Assembly (NCBI RefSeq): GCF_000023945.1
Contig: NC_013158.1
Coordinates: 806,001-870,000, forward strand
Length of the DNA: 64,000 nt
Direction of reading: 5' to 3'
Source: Halorhabdus utahensis DSM 12940
Lineage (GTDB): Archaea > Halobacteriota > Halobacteria > Halobacteriales > Haloarculaceae
Part shown: positions 7,013 to 15,294 of the stretch, piece after piece
How the letters are laid out: each line of letters opens with the position of its first letter
Position numbering within the stretch: the stretch's first letter is position 1
Position numbers and translations under genes: made by a program
The notes under the pieces: generated by a model
Databases searched by the model: none
What the model saw: only the letters and a program-made list of their open reading frames with translations
Told to the model about the DNA's origin: nothing

Positions 7013-8386
7013 TCAGGCGTCCAGGGCGTCCCGGAAGGCGTACTCGACGGCCTTGTTCAGCGTCGGATGGGCGTGGATCGTATCAGTGATGTCGCTAAGT
7101 TGCCCCGAACCAGCCCGCATCGCCACGAGCACCTCGTGGATCATCGTCGAGACTTCCTCGCCGAGCATGTGACACCCCAGGATCTCGCCGTCGGGAGTGG
7201 CGAGCACCTTCACGAACCCTTCCTCGAGTTTCTTCGCACGTCCCATGGGGGTGTCGGGCAGAGCCTGCCGGCCGACGACATACGGGTGATCAGCTGTCTT
7301 GAGTTCGGCTTCCGTCGCGCCGACGCCGGCGATCTGTGGCTCGGTGAAGACAGCGTGGGGCAGCGCAGAGAGATCCATCTCCCGGCCGGCGTCGTGAACA
7401 ACGTTGTCGATCACCACGCGGGTCTCGTAATCGCCGGCATGCTTGAACATCGCGTTGCCCGCGATGTCGCCCTGGGCCCAGACGTTCTCGGCACTGGTTT
7501 GCAGGCGTTCGTCGGTCACGATGAAGCCCCGGTTGTCGGTCTCGATGCCCGCCGACGCGACGTCGAGGGAGTCAGAATTCGGCCGCCGACCGGCGGCCAC
7601 GAGCACGTCCTCGCCGGAACATTCGATGACGTCGTCGCCACCGTCACCACCCTCGGCAAAGACGCGGACGCCCTCGCCGAGCGGTTCGACCGCTGTCGCA
7701 CGATAGCCGGTGTGAACGTCGTGGCGCTTTCGGGCGATTTCCGTGAACGCTTCGCTGACCTCAGGATCTTCCCGGCCGAGCAAGGTCTCCCCGCTCTCGA
7801 TGATCGTGACGTCGGTCCCCAGCGTCTCGAAAACGTATCCCAGTTCCACCGCGATGTACCCCCCGCCGATGATCACCAGACTCTCGGGTTGTTCGTCGAG
7901 GTAGAGCGCCTCGCGACTCGTGAGATATTCGACGGTTCCGAGCCCCTCGATCGGCGGAATAAACGGCCGACTCCCGGCGGCGACGACGACTTTCTCCCCA
8001 CTGATGTGCTCGTCATCGACCAGAACCGTCCGCTCGTCGACGAAGACAGCCTCGTCGTCGTACAGCGTCAGATCGTCCGTTGCCCGGTAGTCGGCTTCCA
8101 TCCCCTCGGCAAGTCCGGACAGTGTCTCGTCCATGTCGGAGACGATGGCAGAGAAATCCACGTCATGCAGAGAAGCGTCGAGAAAGAATCGGTCAGCGTC
8201 CTGCACCTGTTGGGCAGCATTTGCGGCCTGGATGAGCATCTTCGAGGGATTACAGCCGCGATTCAGACACGTGCCGCCGAGCGATCCCTTCTCGATCAGT
8301 GCCGTGTCCAGCCCGGCGTCGGCAGCGGCCGCTGCGACATTGTTTCCGGTGCCGCCACCGATCACGACGACGTCGTAGTGAGCCAT
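7013..8386 (-). CDS. Pyridine nucleotide-disulfide oxidoreductase, glutathione-reductase/Lpd type
   Basis: 457 residues. N-terminal FAD motif VVVIGGGTGNNVAAAAA, redox-active disulfide in GGTCLNRGCNPSKM (residues about 38-51), NAD(P)-binding VIIGGGYIAVELGYVF near residue 173, FAD site VWAQGDIAG near 305, and the C-terminal HAHPTLNKAVEYAF that supplies the partner active-site His. The CLNRGCNPSK variant differs from CxNxGCIPSK of dihydrolipoamide dehydrogenase. It could be a reductase of a low-molecular-weight disulfide such as bis-gamma-glutamylcystine, the haloarchaeal thiol; that is inference. Its ATG overlaps the HxlR regulator stop (TGATG), so the two are co-transcribed. No lipoyl-complex genes adjoin. 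Confidence 0.8.
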   Translation of the reverse strand: MAHYDVVVIGGGTGNNVAAAAADAGLDTALIEKGSLGGTCLNRGCNPSKMLIQAANAAQQVQDADRFFLDASLHDVDFSAIVSDMDETLSGLAEGMEADYRATDDLTLYDDEAVFVDERTVLVDDEHISGEKVVVAAGSRPFIPPIEGLGTVEYLTSREALYLDEQPESLVIIGGGYIAVELGYVFETLGTDVTIIESGETLLGREDPEVSEAFTEIARKRHDVHTGYRATAVEPLGEGVRVFAEGGDGGDDVIECSGEDVLVAAGRRPNSDSLDVASAGIETDNRGFIVTDERLQTSAENVWAQGDIAGNAMFKHAGDYETRVVIDNVVHDAGREMDLSALPHAVFTEPQIAGVGATEAELKTADHPYVVGRQALPDTPMGRAKKLEEGFVKVLATPDGEILGCHMLGEEVSTMIHEVLVAMRAGSGQLSDITDTIHAHPTLNKAVEYAFRDALDA

Positions 8387-8769
8387 CAATCGTCCTCCAC
8401 GCGGTCAAACTCGGCGTCCCACTGGAGGAGTGCCGCGATAGCTGGTTCCAGTGCCGAACCGCGGTCGGTGAGAGAGTATTCGACGCGCACCGGCTGGTCG
8501 CTGACGATCTCACGGGCGACGATCCGTTGTGCTTCCAGGGCGGAAAGGCTCTCTGAGAGCATCTTCGAAGAGACCCCGTCCAGAACCCGCTTAAGTGCAC
8601 TGAAACCCATCGGGCCCGCCTCCAGAAGGTGGTAGACGATCCGAAGGTGCCACTTCCGTCCGGTGATCTCCTGAATCGTATCGAACGCCTCCCCGGGTTC
8701 GAAAAACCGTGGTGGGTTCGCCATCGTTTGTTCGGGAACGCTCGTCGCCGTCTGGGCGTCGGAACTCAT
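8386..8769 (-). CDS. HxlR-family winged-helix regulator
   Basis: 127 residues with the HxlR core: ITGRKWHLRIVYHLLEAGPMGFSALKRVL, then SSKMLSESLSALEAQRIVAREI and a wing with VEYSLTDRG. Proteins of this family are small dimeric DNA-binding regulators, often redox- or aldehyde-responsive. First gene of a two-gene operon with the disulfide oxidoreductase, so it probably controls that enzyme and itself. An 8-bp inverted repeat over the promoter (8779-8809) is the likely operator. Confidence 0.85.
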   Translation of the reverse strand: MSSDAQTATSVPEQTMANPPRFFEPGEAFDTIQEITGRKWHLRIVYHLLEAGPMGFSALKRVLDGVSSKMLSESLSALEAQRIVAREIVSDQPVRVEYSLTDRGSALEPAIAALLQWDAEFDRVEDD

Positions 8770-8778
8770 GATCTACGA

Positions 8779-8809
8779 ACACGTTATACCGAATACATAT
8801 TTAACGTGT
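8779..8809. promoter_or_regulatory. Inverted-repeat operator over the HxlR/oxidoreductase promoter
   Basis: ACACGTTA (8779-8786) and TAACGTGT (8802-8809) form a perfect 8-bp inverted repeat with 15 nt between. On the minus strand the right arm runs into TTAAATATG, a TATA-like box about 25-35 nt before the ATG. Half-sites overlapping the box A element fit repression by a dimeric winged-helix protein, most simply HxlR autoregulation. Confidence 0.55.
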
Positions 8810-8948
8810 CCCGGGTGGGCACTGACCGTCCAGATCACCGATGGATTTAAGTATTAGGTCGGGAATCCCACGCACTCAGCCGGGGCGAGAAAAGACAGGA
8901 TGGGGGTCTAACCATAATATAAAACCGTGTGCCACTGAACACCAAGGT

Positions 8949-9323
8949 ATGCCGGAAGATTTCGAAGACGTCGTCAAACACGTCAAGTCCCACGCGGGCG
9001 AGACACTGCAGGCGATCGTGATCTACGACGAATCCCGTCATCGAGACATCTACCGCCGCGAGGACGTTGACGCGCTGCATAACTCGAACCTGGAAGCGGA
9101 GGTTCTCGCGGACATCCGTACAGATCGCCGGCGACGGGAGAGTCCGGAAGCCACCGAGTACGAGGGCGAACACCGCGCGAGTGCCCACGTGTTCGACGAA
9201 CGAGTGATCCTCCATCTCCCGCGGGACGCGGACTCGGGCACGATCCTCATCCTCGAGACGGCAGCCGCCCGCGACCTCGCCGAATTCGTCGCGGACATCC
9301 GCGGCGACATCTACAGCGAGTGA
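8949..9323 (+). CDS. Conserved haloarchaeal small protein, function unknown
   Basis: 124 residues, acidic, no signal or membrane segment. The pattern is a mixed alpha/beta fold: an N-terminal helix FEDVVKHVKSHAGETLQ, strand AIVIYD, helical middle, strands SAHVFDERVILHLP and TILILE, then helix AARDLAEFVADI. It looks like the soluble haloarchaeal proteins that occur as single genes; I cannot assign a function. Start is the ATG at 8949. Confidence 0.7.
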   Translation: MPEDFEDVVKHVKSHAGETLQAIVIYDESRHRDIYRREDVDALHNSNLEAEVLADIRTDRRRRESPEATEYEGEHRASAHVFDERVILHLPRDADSGTILILETAAARDLAEFVADIRGDIYSE

Positions 9324-9350
9324 GTTCGACTGGTGGAAAACCGGTCACAG

Positions 9351-9785
9351 TCACATCCCACTTGAGTCCGCCATCCCGGAGGGGCTCCGCGTCATGATGA
9401 GCCCGCTGACGAGCATGAGAAGGGCGAGTGCGACCATCCCGGCGTCCCAGCCCATCCCGCTGGTCATCGCGCTCCCGCCCATCCCCATCCCGCCGTCCAT
9501 TCCCGTGCCCATCCCGCTGCCGTCGTCCAGCATGCCGTTCGCCAGCAACGCCTGGTTGAGCAGCATGACCGCCGCGTAGCCGATCATCAGCGGCCCGCTG
9601 GCTGTCCCGAGTCGGTCGGCGAGATGCGTCAGCAGGACGGTGCCGTGAACCAGCACGACGACGCCGAGACCGAGCATGAGCCAGCTGCTTGTCACCATCT
9701 CGCTCGCCGAACTGGCACTCCACAGCGAGTATAGCCCGGAAGCGAAGGCGATCGACGCGCCGTACAGTCGCGTGTTCGAGACCAT
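9351..9785 (-). CDS. Four-TM membrane protein with Met/Gly-rich loop
   Basis: 144 residues from the ATG at 9785 (a GTG lies 4 codons upstream). Four hydrophobic segments are visible: LYGASIAFASGLYSLW, SSWLMLGLGVVVLVHGTVLL, GPLMIGYAAVMLLNQALL and DAGMVALALLMLVSGLIM. Between segments three and four lies a loop rich in Met, Gly and Asp, with repeated GMG-type steps. Met-rich loops can bind copper, but nothing else here shows that. Function unknown. Confidence 0.65.
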   Translation of the reverse strand: MVSNTRLYGASIAFASGLYSLWSASSASEMVTSSWLMLGLGVVVLVHGTVLLTHLADRLGTASGPLMIGYAAVMLLNQALLANGMLDDGSGMGTGMDGGMGMGGSAMTSGMGWDAGMVALALLMLVSGLIMTRSPSGMADSSGM

Positions 9786-9887
9786 GGTCTGGACCACGGA
9801 CGGAATACCTAAAGAAATACGTGACAGGTCATTCGGGTTACCGGACGGTAACCAATCGTTTAGACCGCTGGTGCCGTAGCGAAACGC

Positions 9888-10673
9888 ATGCTCTCGGCGT
9901 TCACGCCGGAACTGATCGTGGCCATAACTGTCGTGATCGTCGTCGCTGGCGCAGTCAATGGCCTGGCTGGCTTCGGATTCGCTCTCGTCGGGACGATGGC
10001 CCTGGCGACGGCCATCGATCCCACCACGGCGGTCGTGTTCATGATCGCACCCATCCTGGGCGTGAACCTCTCGCTGCTCGGTGACCTCTCACTCACGGAC
10101 CTCCGAACCTGCGGCCGTCGGTTCTGGCCGCTCATGTTCGCAGCGCTGGTCGGGACGCTGGCGGGTCTCGTCGTCCTGGATCGCGTCCCCCAGGGACCGC
10201 TGAAGGTCGGCCTGGGCGTGCTCTCGCTGGGGTTCGTCCTCAGTACACAGCGCCACCTGCGGGTTCCCGGGCTCGACCGTGCGAAAAAGGACTGTTTCGT
10301 CGAATCGACCGCAGGCATGGTCGGCGTGGGTGCCGTCTCGGGACTCCTCTTTGGCGGGACGAACGTCGGCGTCCAGCTGGTCGCGTATCTCCGAAGTTGT
10401 AACCTCTCGCACGGCCTGTTCGTCGGCGTCGTCGCGATGGTCTTTCTTGTACTCAACGGAATCCGGATCGGCGCGGCCGGCGCACTCGGTCTGTACCCGA
10501 GCGTCGGGCTCGCGGCAGCCTCGTTCGTTGCTGTCGGCCCGGCTGTCGCTGGCGTCGCCGTCGGGAAACGGTTGCGCGCGATCGTCGGCGAGCGTGAGCG
10601 CCAGTTCGTCGTGCTCGGTCTGTTGACCGTGATCGGCATCCGGCTGCTCCTTGGCGGGTTCGGGATCGCGTGA
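9888..10673 (+). CDS. TauE/SafE-family membrane transporter
   Basis: 261 residues with about eight hydrophobic segments and the family pattern: an N-terminal GAVNGLAGFGFALVGT half and a second GAVSGLLFGGTNVGVQL half, reflecting the internal duplication of TauE/SafE proteins. These export sulfur oxyanions or organic acids, or import them. The cargo cannot be told from sequence. Stands alone between a membrane protein gene and regulator genes on the opposite strand. Confidence 0.85.
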   Translation: MLSAFTPELIVAITVVIVVAGAVNGLAGFGFALVGTMALATAIDPTTAVVFMIAPILGVNLSLLGDLSLTDLRTCGRRFWPLMFAALVGTLAGLVVLDRVPQGPLKVGLGVLSLGFVLSTQRHLRVPGLDRAKKDCFVESTAGMVGVGAVSGLLFGGTNVGVQLVAYLRSCNLSHGLFVGVVAMVFLVLNGIRIGAAGALGLYPSVGLAAASFVAVGPAVAGVAVGKRLRAIVGERERQFVVLGLLTVIGIRLLLGGFGIA

Positions 10674-10698
10674 ATGCAGTGGAACTGCACACAGAGCG

Positions 10699-11316
10699 CT
10701 ACTGGTCGTCAGCCCGCGCGCCGTCGAACTCCTCCCAGAAGATCGCATCGAGCGATTCCTCGTGATCGGCATCCACGTACTCCGCCTTCGTGAGATTGGC
10801 CTCCTCGATGAGGGCAGCCGCCTCGCCGGCCCAGGCGTAAAATCCCGTCAACGTTTCGCGTCGCATTTCGTCTAAGTCCACCGAGTGAAAGACCGAGACG
10901 AACCCGCCACCTTCGCGGTTGAGCTGAGACTGCTGGAGGAGTCCCAGATCGACGAGTTCGTTCAGATACGACCGGATCGTGCTCTCGTCGTAATCGAGTT
11001 GAGCGGCGACTTCCGCCGGCGAGAGCGGTCCCTCGCCGATGACACACAGACAGATATCCAGGCCCGCTTTCGGGAGGCCGAAGGCGTCGAGCAGAACTTC
11101 CCGAAGATCCGGTGGCTCGATATCCATCGCCGCCTCGGTGACGCGCTCCATCGGCTCATCGTGACAGGTCATCCCACCGTCACAATCCTGCATCGAGAGG
11201 ACAACGTTCCGACAGTCGGTACACCGATAGATTGCGTAGGGCCGATCGGTGATGTCACCGTCTGTAGCCGTCTCGGAGCGAAACGCCGGGGCTTCCTCGG
11301 AGTTCTCGTGGCTCAT
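10699..11316 (-). CDS. HTH regulator with N-terminal zinc-ribbon-like segment
   Basis: 205 residues. The N-terminal segment holds CTDCRNVVLSMQDCDGGMTC, a CxxC...C...C pattern likely to bind zinc or iron. A winged helix follows: LPKAGLDICLCVIGEG, SPAEVAAQLDYDESTIRSYL and ELVDLGLLQQSQ (about residues 82-135), of the TrmB/ArsR-like type. The C-terminal region is helical and acidic. Probably a metal- or redox-sensing transcription factor. It is divergent from nothing close; the TauE/SafE gene converges from the other side. Confidence 0.7.
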   Translation of the reverse strand: MSHENSEEAPAFRSETATDGDITDRPYAIYRCTDCRNVVLSMQDCDGGMTCHDEPMERVTEAAMDIEPPDLREVLLDAFGLPKAGLDICLCVIGEGPLSPAEVAAQLDYDESTIRSYLNELVDLGLLQQSQLNREGGGFVSVFHSVDLDEMRRETLTGFYAWAGEAAALIEEANLTKAEYVDADHEESLDAIFWEEFDGARADDQ

Positions 11317-11378
11317 CGATCGTTGCAGTGTGGCTCAATCACTGGGTGGGTCGCCTATAGGAGTTTCGCGCGCGGCAG

Positions 11379-11639
11379 TCACGAGGAATCGTCCGTGTCC
11401 ACGATGATCGGCCCGCACTCGACATCGAGATCGAGGAACTCCCGGCCGGTTACGGTCGGTCGGTACCCGTCCTGAACGGGCGCGAGCAACTCACAGTCGA
11501 CGAGTTGCCGAAACCGTGTTGCAACGGCCGCCTCGTCACGGTCAAGGGTGTCCGTGATAGCTGCCGGCGTGACAGGGCCACCGGTGCTGTCGTAATACTC
11601 GACGGTCGCGGCCAGCACCGGGCAGTTGGCTCGTTCCAT
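11379..11639 (-). CDS. Small winged-helix DNA-binding protein
   Basis: 86 residues starting at the ATG whose complement is 11637-11639. The pattern CPVLAATVEYYDSTGG, then TPAAITDTLDRDEAAVATRFRQLVDCELLAPV, then YRPTVTGREFLDLDV is a classical winged helix with recognition helix and wing. Likely a transcription regulator; target unknown. It lies tail-on behind the zinc-ribbon regulator gene start, both read on the minus strand. Confidence 0.65.
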   Translation of the reverse strand: MERANCPVLAATVEYYDSTGGPVTPAAITDTLDRDEAAVATRFRQLVDCELLAPVQDGYRPTVTGREFLDLDVECGPIIVDTDDSS

Positions 11640-12210
11640 CAGCGATCTGTGTTGGTATGCATTGGTTGGTGACGACAGCACTGAATCGTGAGATCGGCGG
11701 CCGGACAGATGCTCGGTCTCCTTAGTCGCCGTGGTTACGCTGACGGAGTCCAGTATATAACCGCTTGCTGAGGGGCGAGAAAGGCAGTCACAGGGAGGTA
11801 ACCGACCGGAGGTGCCGAGAGGACGCAGAACAAATAGGCGACAGTAGTGAAACCGCGATATTCAGCAGGCGGACACGTGAATCGATAAGCGAACCCTGAG
11901 CAAACAGCTGTGATGGGTGCGACAGGATCGAACAGCTGTGATGGGTGCGACAGGATCGAACAGCTGTGATGGGTGCGACAGGATCAAACAGCTGTATTGT
12001 CCGCGACGGAACGCAACACTGTGGGTCTCAAAAAGGATGCTGGCTACACGAACGAGATGCAAACCAACATAGTGGCGACGAAGAGACCGGGCACTTCATC
12101 GGTCCATGACCGCTCTGAGCTGGCCGGATCCTCGGGGATAGACAAGGCGTTGCTTTGCGGCCAACTTCATCCCGTGGCACAGGTATATCTGTAGTGAACC
12201 TTAATTGAAA
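11640..12210. other. 571-bp intergenic region with tandem repeat array
   Basis: No credible gene is seen. The stretch before 11900 is of mixed composition with no recognisable motif. At 11903-11995 there is a 28-bp tandem repeat (separate entry). From 12180 a TATATC element and an AT-rich leader precede the small gene at 12211. Short open frames across the repeats on the minus strand are repeat-driven and not credible. Confidence 0.6.
11903..11995. repeat. 28-bp tandem repeat, three units plus a partial fourth, each with ACAGCTGT
   Basis: Units lie at 11903-11930, 11931-11958 and 11959-11986; the third differs only in its last base. A fourth starts at 11987 and breaks off after nine bases. 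Each unit carries the 8-bp perfect palindrome ACAGCTGT (11904, 11932, 11960, 11988), giving four identical sites exactly 28 bp apart. There are no variable spacers, so this is not CRISPR. It may be an array of protein-binding sites or a slippage expansion. Confidence 0.85.
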
Positions 12211-12438
12211 ATGATGAGTGAATCTGACACGGGAGCCGAGAACACCATCGAGGAGACGACCAACTGGCCCGAGCTCGCGGTTGGGCTGTACGATCGACTG
12301 ACCGGTCGGGGCGCCGAAATCGTCTACGACTTCGAGGACCTCGACGTGGCCGTTCCGAGCAAAGTCGGCGAGGACGCCGAGCACGCACACTGGCACGTCG
12401 ACGGAACGGTCCGCGTCACGACCAACGAGCGTGAGTAA
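12211..12438 (+). CDS. Small haloarchaeal protein, function unknown
   Basis: 75 residues from the ATG at 12211 (the next codon is also ATG). The core WPELAVGLYDRLTGRGAEI and a run of beta-type segments (YDFEDLDVAVPSK, HWHVDGTVRVTT) suggest a compact soluble protein. A TATA-like TATATC about 25 nt upstream supports the start. The next gene begins two bases after the stop, so they form an operon. I do not recognise the family. Confidence 0.6.
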   Translation: MMSESDTGAENTIEETTNWPELAVGLYDRLTGRGAEIVYDFEDLDVAVPSKVGEDAEHAHWHVDGTVRVTTNERE

Positions 12439-12440
12439 CT

Positions 12441-12818
12441 GTGCCAGCGAGCGGTGACCTGCTCGCAACCGTAGAGGGTCTCGCTCGACGCGGTCCCGAC
12501 CTCAGTGTCACCGCCAATCTTTCAGTCACGGTCAATGACATCGACCTCGCTATCAGTACTGTCGAGGATCGGATCCGCATCCAGGTGCCGTCAGTGTGGG
12601 CCGGGTTCCGTCTATTACGAAGTGAACGCGACCGGTTACCGCAGCTTTCGCGGGTGCTTTCGGCGGCTGATCTGACCGCCGAGGTCCGCGTCGGCAGTGC
12701 CGTGATTGCGATCGCCGGGGCGGACGCCGTGCCCGGGCGGCTGTCAGGCCGACTCGCAGTGGGGCCAGTCGAGGTTCGCCTCCGGGCGCTAGTGCTTGCT
12801 ATCCTGCGGCTCCGGTAA
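12441..12818 (+). CDS. Hypothetical protein, second gene of a two-gene operon
   Basis: 125 residues from a GTG two bases after the preceding stop. Sequence has an N-terminal helix (ASGDLLATVEGLARR), beta-rich middle (LSVTVNDIDLAISTV, RIRIQVPS) and a hydrophobic C-terminus (AVIAIAGADAVPG and VRLRALVLAILRLR). Basic C-terminal residues are unusual for this acidic proteome. No family recognised; coding is supported mainly by tight linkage and frame length. Confidence 0.5.
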   Translation: MPASGDLLATVEGLARRGPDLSVTANLSVTVNDIDLAISTVEDRIRIQVPSVWAGFRLLRSERDRLPQLSRVLSAADLTAEVRVGSAVIAIAGADAVPGRLSGRLAVGPVEVRLRALVLAILRLR

Positions 12819-12947
12819 CGATTGTGCCGTGTTGCCCGGGTAAAGGACCAGAAACCGCCGGACAATCCAGAACGCAACTGGTGTCAACGAGAGGGGGTTA
12901 CCACAACGTGAGATGCAGATTTACCTCGCACTCACACACGTCCTCTC

Positions 12948-13505
12948 GTGACCCGACTCGACCTGCTCGACATCGACGAGATTCCGGAGGCGTACCATCA
13001 CCTCTTCACCGACGACTACCTGGGTGATCGCCACATCTTCCGCGTGTGGGCACACAACCCCGAAGTGCTGGAAGCCACGCTGGAGTACCTCAACACGCTG
13101 TACGATCAACTCACCCCGCGGACGAAGGAACTCGTCATTCTCACGGTTGCACGGACCCACCAGGCCCGGTACGAGTGGCACCAGCACGTCGACATCGCCC
13201 GGCCCAAGGGCGTCGAGACCGGCGAAATGCGGGCGATCGGCGGCAACGACTTCTCCGTGTTCCCCGACGACGAGTTCGTCCTCTTGCAGTACGCCCGCGC
13301 GGTCGCCGAGGGCAACGTGACGGACCAGATCCACGACGCGCTCGCGGCCGTCTACGACCCCAGCGAGATCGTCGCCATCGGCCTCATCGTCGACTTCTAC
13401 GTCGGCCTGTGTAACTACGTCGCGTCGGTCGACCTGCCGTTCGAAGGCGGCGAGTTCGTCGGCTGGACGCCAAGCGACGAACGGGTCGCCGACTTCTTCG
13501 CGTAG
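12948..13505 (+). CDS. Carboxymuconolactone decarboxylase-like (AhpD fold) protein without catalytic Cys
   Basis: 185 residues. The AhpD/CMD helical core is seen at about residues 45-90: LTPRTKELVILTVARTHQARYEWHQH, followed by GETGEMRAI-like and a second helix bundle (IVAIGLIVDFYVGLCNYV). The CxxC of peroxidase-type AhpD is absent; the EWHQH motif is as in CMD-type members. Function could be lactone or ring chemistry, or a stress role; uncertain. GTG start. The downstream TauE/SafE gene follows after 2 bp, so the two are one transcription unit. Confidence 0.75.
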   Translation: MTRLDLLDIDEIPEAYHHLFTDDYLGDRHIFRVWAHNPEVLEATLEYLNTLYDQLTPRTKELVILTVARTHQARYEWHQHVDIARPKGVETGEMRAIGGNDFSVFPDDEFVLLQYARAVAEGNVTDQIHDALAAVYDPSEIVAIGLIVDFYVGLCNYVASVDLPFEGGEFVGWTPSDERVADFFA

Positions 13506-13507
13506 CG

Positions 13508-14461
13508 ATGGACGTGCCAGTTCAGGGGAACCGGTTCGTCGCATTCGGCACGGTGGCCTCGCTGAGCATGGTCGCGATCACGGGCCAGCTCCCGTCAATC
13601 GCGGCGTTCCCGACCGAGCAGTTCCTCGCCCACTGGTGGGTCTTTCCGGCGTCGATCGTCTTCTCGACGGTCGCGCTGGCCGCCGGGGTTTCCGGGGCCC
13701 TGTTCTTTAGCCCCTTCTTCATGCTCGGCGTCGGGCTGACCCCCGCCCAGGCGATCGGGGCCGGCCTCCTGACGGAGGTATTCGGGATGGGCAACGGCCT
13801 CCGATCCTACGTCAAGCAGGGCGTCGTGGACTACGACACTGCGAAGTGGCTACTGGCCGGCGCGGTCCCGGCGACCGTCGTCGGCGCACTGCTCGCTCAC
13901 GCCGTCGATCCGACGCTGTTGAAACTGCTGTTCGGTGCCGGACTGATCGCGCTCGGTGCCTTCCTCGTCTACTACGATCCACCGGAGGACTGCGAACCCG
14001 GGGAAGGCGAGGGAAAGTTCCTCGAAGCACAAAACACGGGCCGCGGCACGACGACGATCGAAGCGGCCGACGGCGAGACGTTCACCTACGAGACGTGCTG
14101 GCGAGCGCCCGGATTGACACTCTCGACCGTCGGTGGGTTCATTACCGGCCTCATCAGCGCTGGCCTGCCCGAAATCGTCACGACCCAGCTCATCGTCCGG
14201 TGTCGCCTCCCGCCGCGAGTCGCAGTCGCGACGAGTGTCTTCACGCTCGGGATCGCCGCTGGCGCAGGCGCGCTCGTCCACGCGCTGTCGGCCTCGCCGG
14301 TCTGGTACGTCGTCGCCTGGTCGATCCCGGGCGTACTCGTCGGCGGAACGATCGGGTCTCGGGTCGGCAAGTACGTTCCGGGCGACCTGATGGAAGTCGG
14401 TCTCGGAATCGTCTTCGGGCTCGTGGGCGCGTTGGTGCTCGGCGTCGAGCTGTTGGCGTGA
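13508..14461 (+). CDS. TauE/SafE-family transporter (second copy)
   Basis: 317 residues. Two homologous halves: VALAAGVSGALFFSPFFMLGVG with TPAQAIGAGLLTEVFGMGNG in the first, and GGFITGLISAGLPEIVTTQLI with RVAVATSVFTLGIAAGAG in the second. A hydrophilic loop of about 50 residues (152-200) with an acidic EPGEGEGKF stretch separates them. Likely moves a sulfur-containing or organic anion across the membrane. Follows the CMD-like gene after 2 bp and precedes the CARF-like regulator; the three may form one unit. Confidence 0.85.
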   Translation: MDVPVQGNRFVAFGTVASLSMVAITGQLPSIAAFPTEQFLAHWWVFPASIVFSTVALAAGVSGALFFSPFFMLGVGLTPAQAIGAGLLTEVFGMGNGLRSYVKQGVVDYDTAKWLLAGAVPATVVGALLAHAVDPTLLKLLFGAGLIALGAFLVYYDPPEDCEPGEGEGKFLEAQNTGRGTTTIEAADGETFTYETCWRAPGLTLSTVGGFITGLISAGLPEIVTTQLIVRCRLPPRVAVATSVFTLGIAAGAGALVHALSASPVWYVVAWSIPGVLVGGTIGSRVGKYVPGDLMEVGLGIVFGLVGALVLGVELLA

Positions 14462-14541
14462 ACGAACTCGAGGTCCGTAGAGAGGGATCGGTCTCGACGA
14501 CGACCGAAACGTTCCTGACAATCGGCGTTGGTATCTGTGAC

Positions 14542-15294
14542 ATGCAACCCATCGAGGAAGTCCACGTCGTGCCCCTGGGGTACGAGCACGACCGGATTCT
14601 CTCGCCGATTCGCGAACACGACGCCGACCGCGTCTATCTGCTCGCGGCGGCCCACCAGGACCGTCACCTGACACCCTATCAGGAAGCGCTCGTCGAGGAA
14701 CTCGAAGCGGACAGCCGGGCGGTCGCGTTTCGAGAAACCGATCTCGCCGACATCTACGACGTGCTTGCGGTGGTCACCACCGTCGCCGCCGAACACGCCG
14801 AGGACGTGGTTCGCGTCAACGTCTCCAGCGCCGGGAAGCTCGCGGCCATCGGCAGCGCGATCGCCTGCATGGCGACCGACGCGACTGCCTACTACGTCCA
14901 CGTCGAGGAGCACGTCCCGGACCTCGAATCGAACCCACGAACGCGGGGGTTCGAGGAGGCGGAAGTCCTCCCGTCGTATCCGATCGAGGCCGTCTCCTAC
15001 GATCAGGTGGCGGTGTTGGACTACCTGGCCGAGACGAACACCGACGCCTACACGGCCAAGAAGTCAGACCTGATCGAGTTCGCCGAGGCCGCCGAGCTAT
15101 CCTTCATGACCGAGGCCGATCCGGCCAACGACAAAGCCAAGTTCGCGCTGTTGAACGCCAACATCGTCGATCCGCTCGAATCCGACGGCTACATCGCGGT
15201 CGAGGCAGTCGGTCGCCAGAAACAGATCGATCTCACGGAAACCGGCTGGAACGTGCTCCACGCGTTCCGGCACAAATTACAGGACGACAGCTGA
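14542..15294 (+). CDS. HFX_2341/DUF6293-type regulator (CARF-like sensor plus winged helix)
   Basis: 250 residues. The N-terminal half has the Rossmann-like pattern seen in CARF-related haloarchaeal regulators: VHVVPLGYEHDRILSPI, RVYLLAAAHQD, VRVNVSSAGKLAAIGSAIAC and AYYVHVEEHVP. The C-terminal part (about 175-250) is a winged helix: KKSDLIEFAEAAEL, AKFALLNANIVDPLESDGYI, IDLTETGWNVLHAF. Probably a transcription factor sensing a nucleotide-like ligand; no CRISPR or cas gene is in the window. I chose the ATG at 14542; the open frame upstream lies within the transporter gene. Confidence 0.75.
   Translation: MQPIEEVHVVPLGYEHDRILSPIREHDADRVYLLAAAHQDRHLTPYQEALVEELEADSRAVAFRETDLADIYDVLAVVTTVAAEHAEDVVRVNVSSAGKLAAIGSAIACMATDATAYYVHVEEHVPDLESNPRTRGFEEAEVLPSYPIEAVSYDQVAVLDYLAETNTDAYTAKKSDLIEFAEAAELSFMTEADPANDKAKFALLNANIVDPLESDGYIAVEAVGRQKQIDLTETGWNVLHAFRHKLQDDS

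Noticed and set aside
11903-11995. Tandem 28-bp units as a CRISPR array
   Set aside because: Units follow each other without spacers and no cas gene is near.
11862-12062. Minus-strand peptide over the tandem repeats
   Set aside because: Its repeated segments just copy the DNA repeat, and no start signal is present.
13846-14541. N-terminal extension of the CARF-like protein
   Set aside because: It is an Arg-rich alternative frame of the TauE/SafE gene; the regulator homology begins at 14542.
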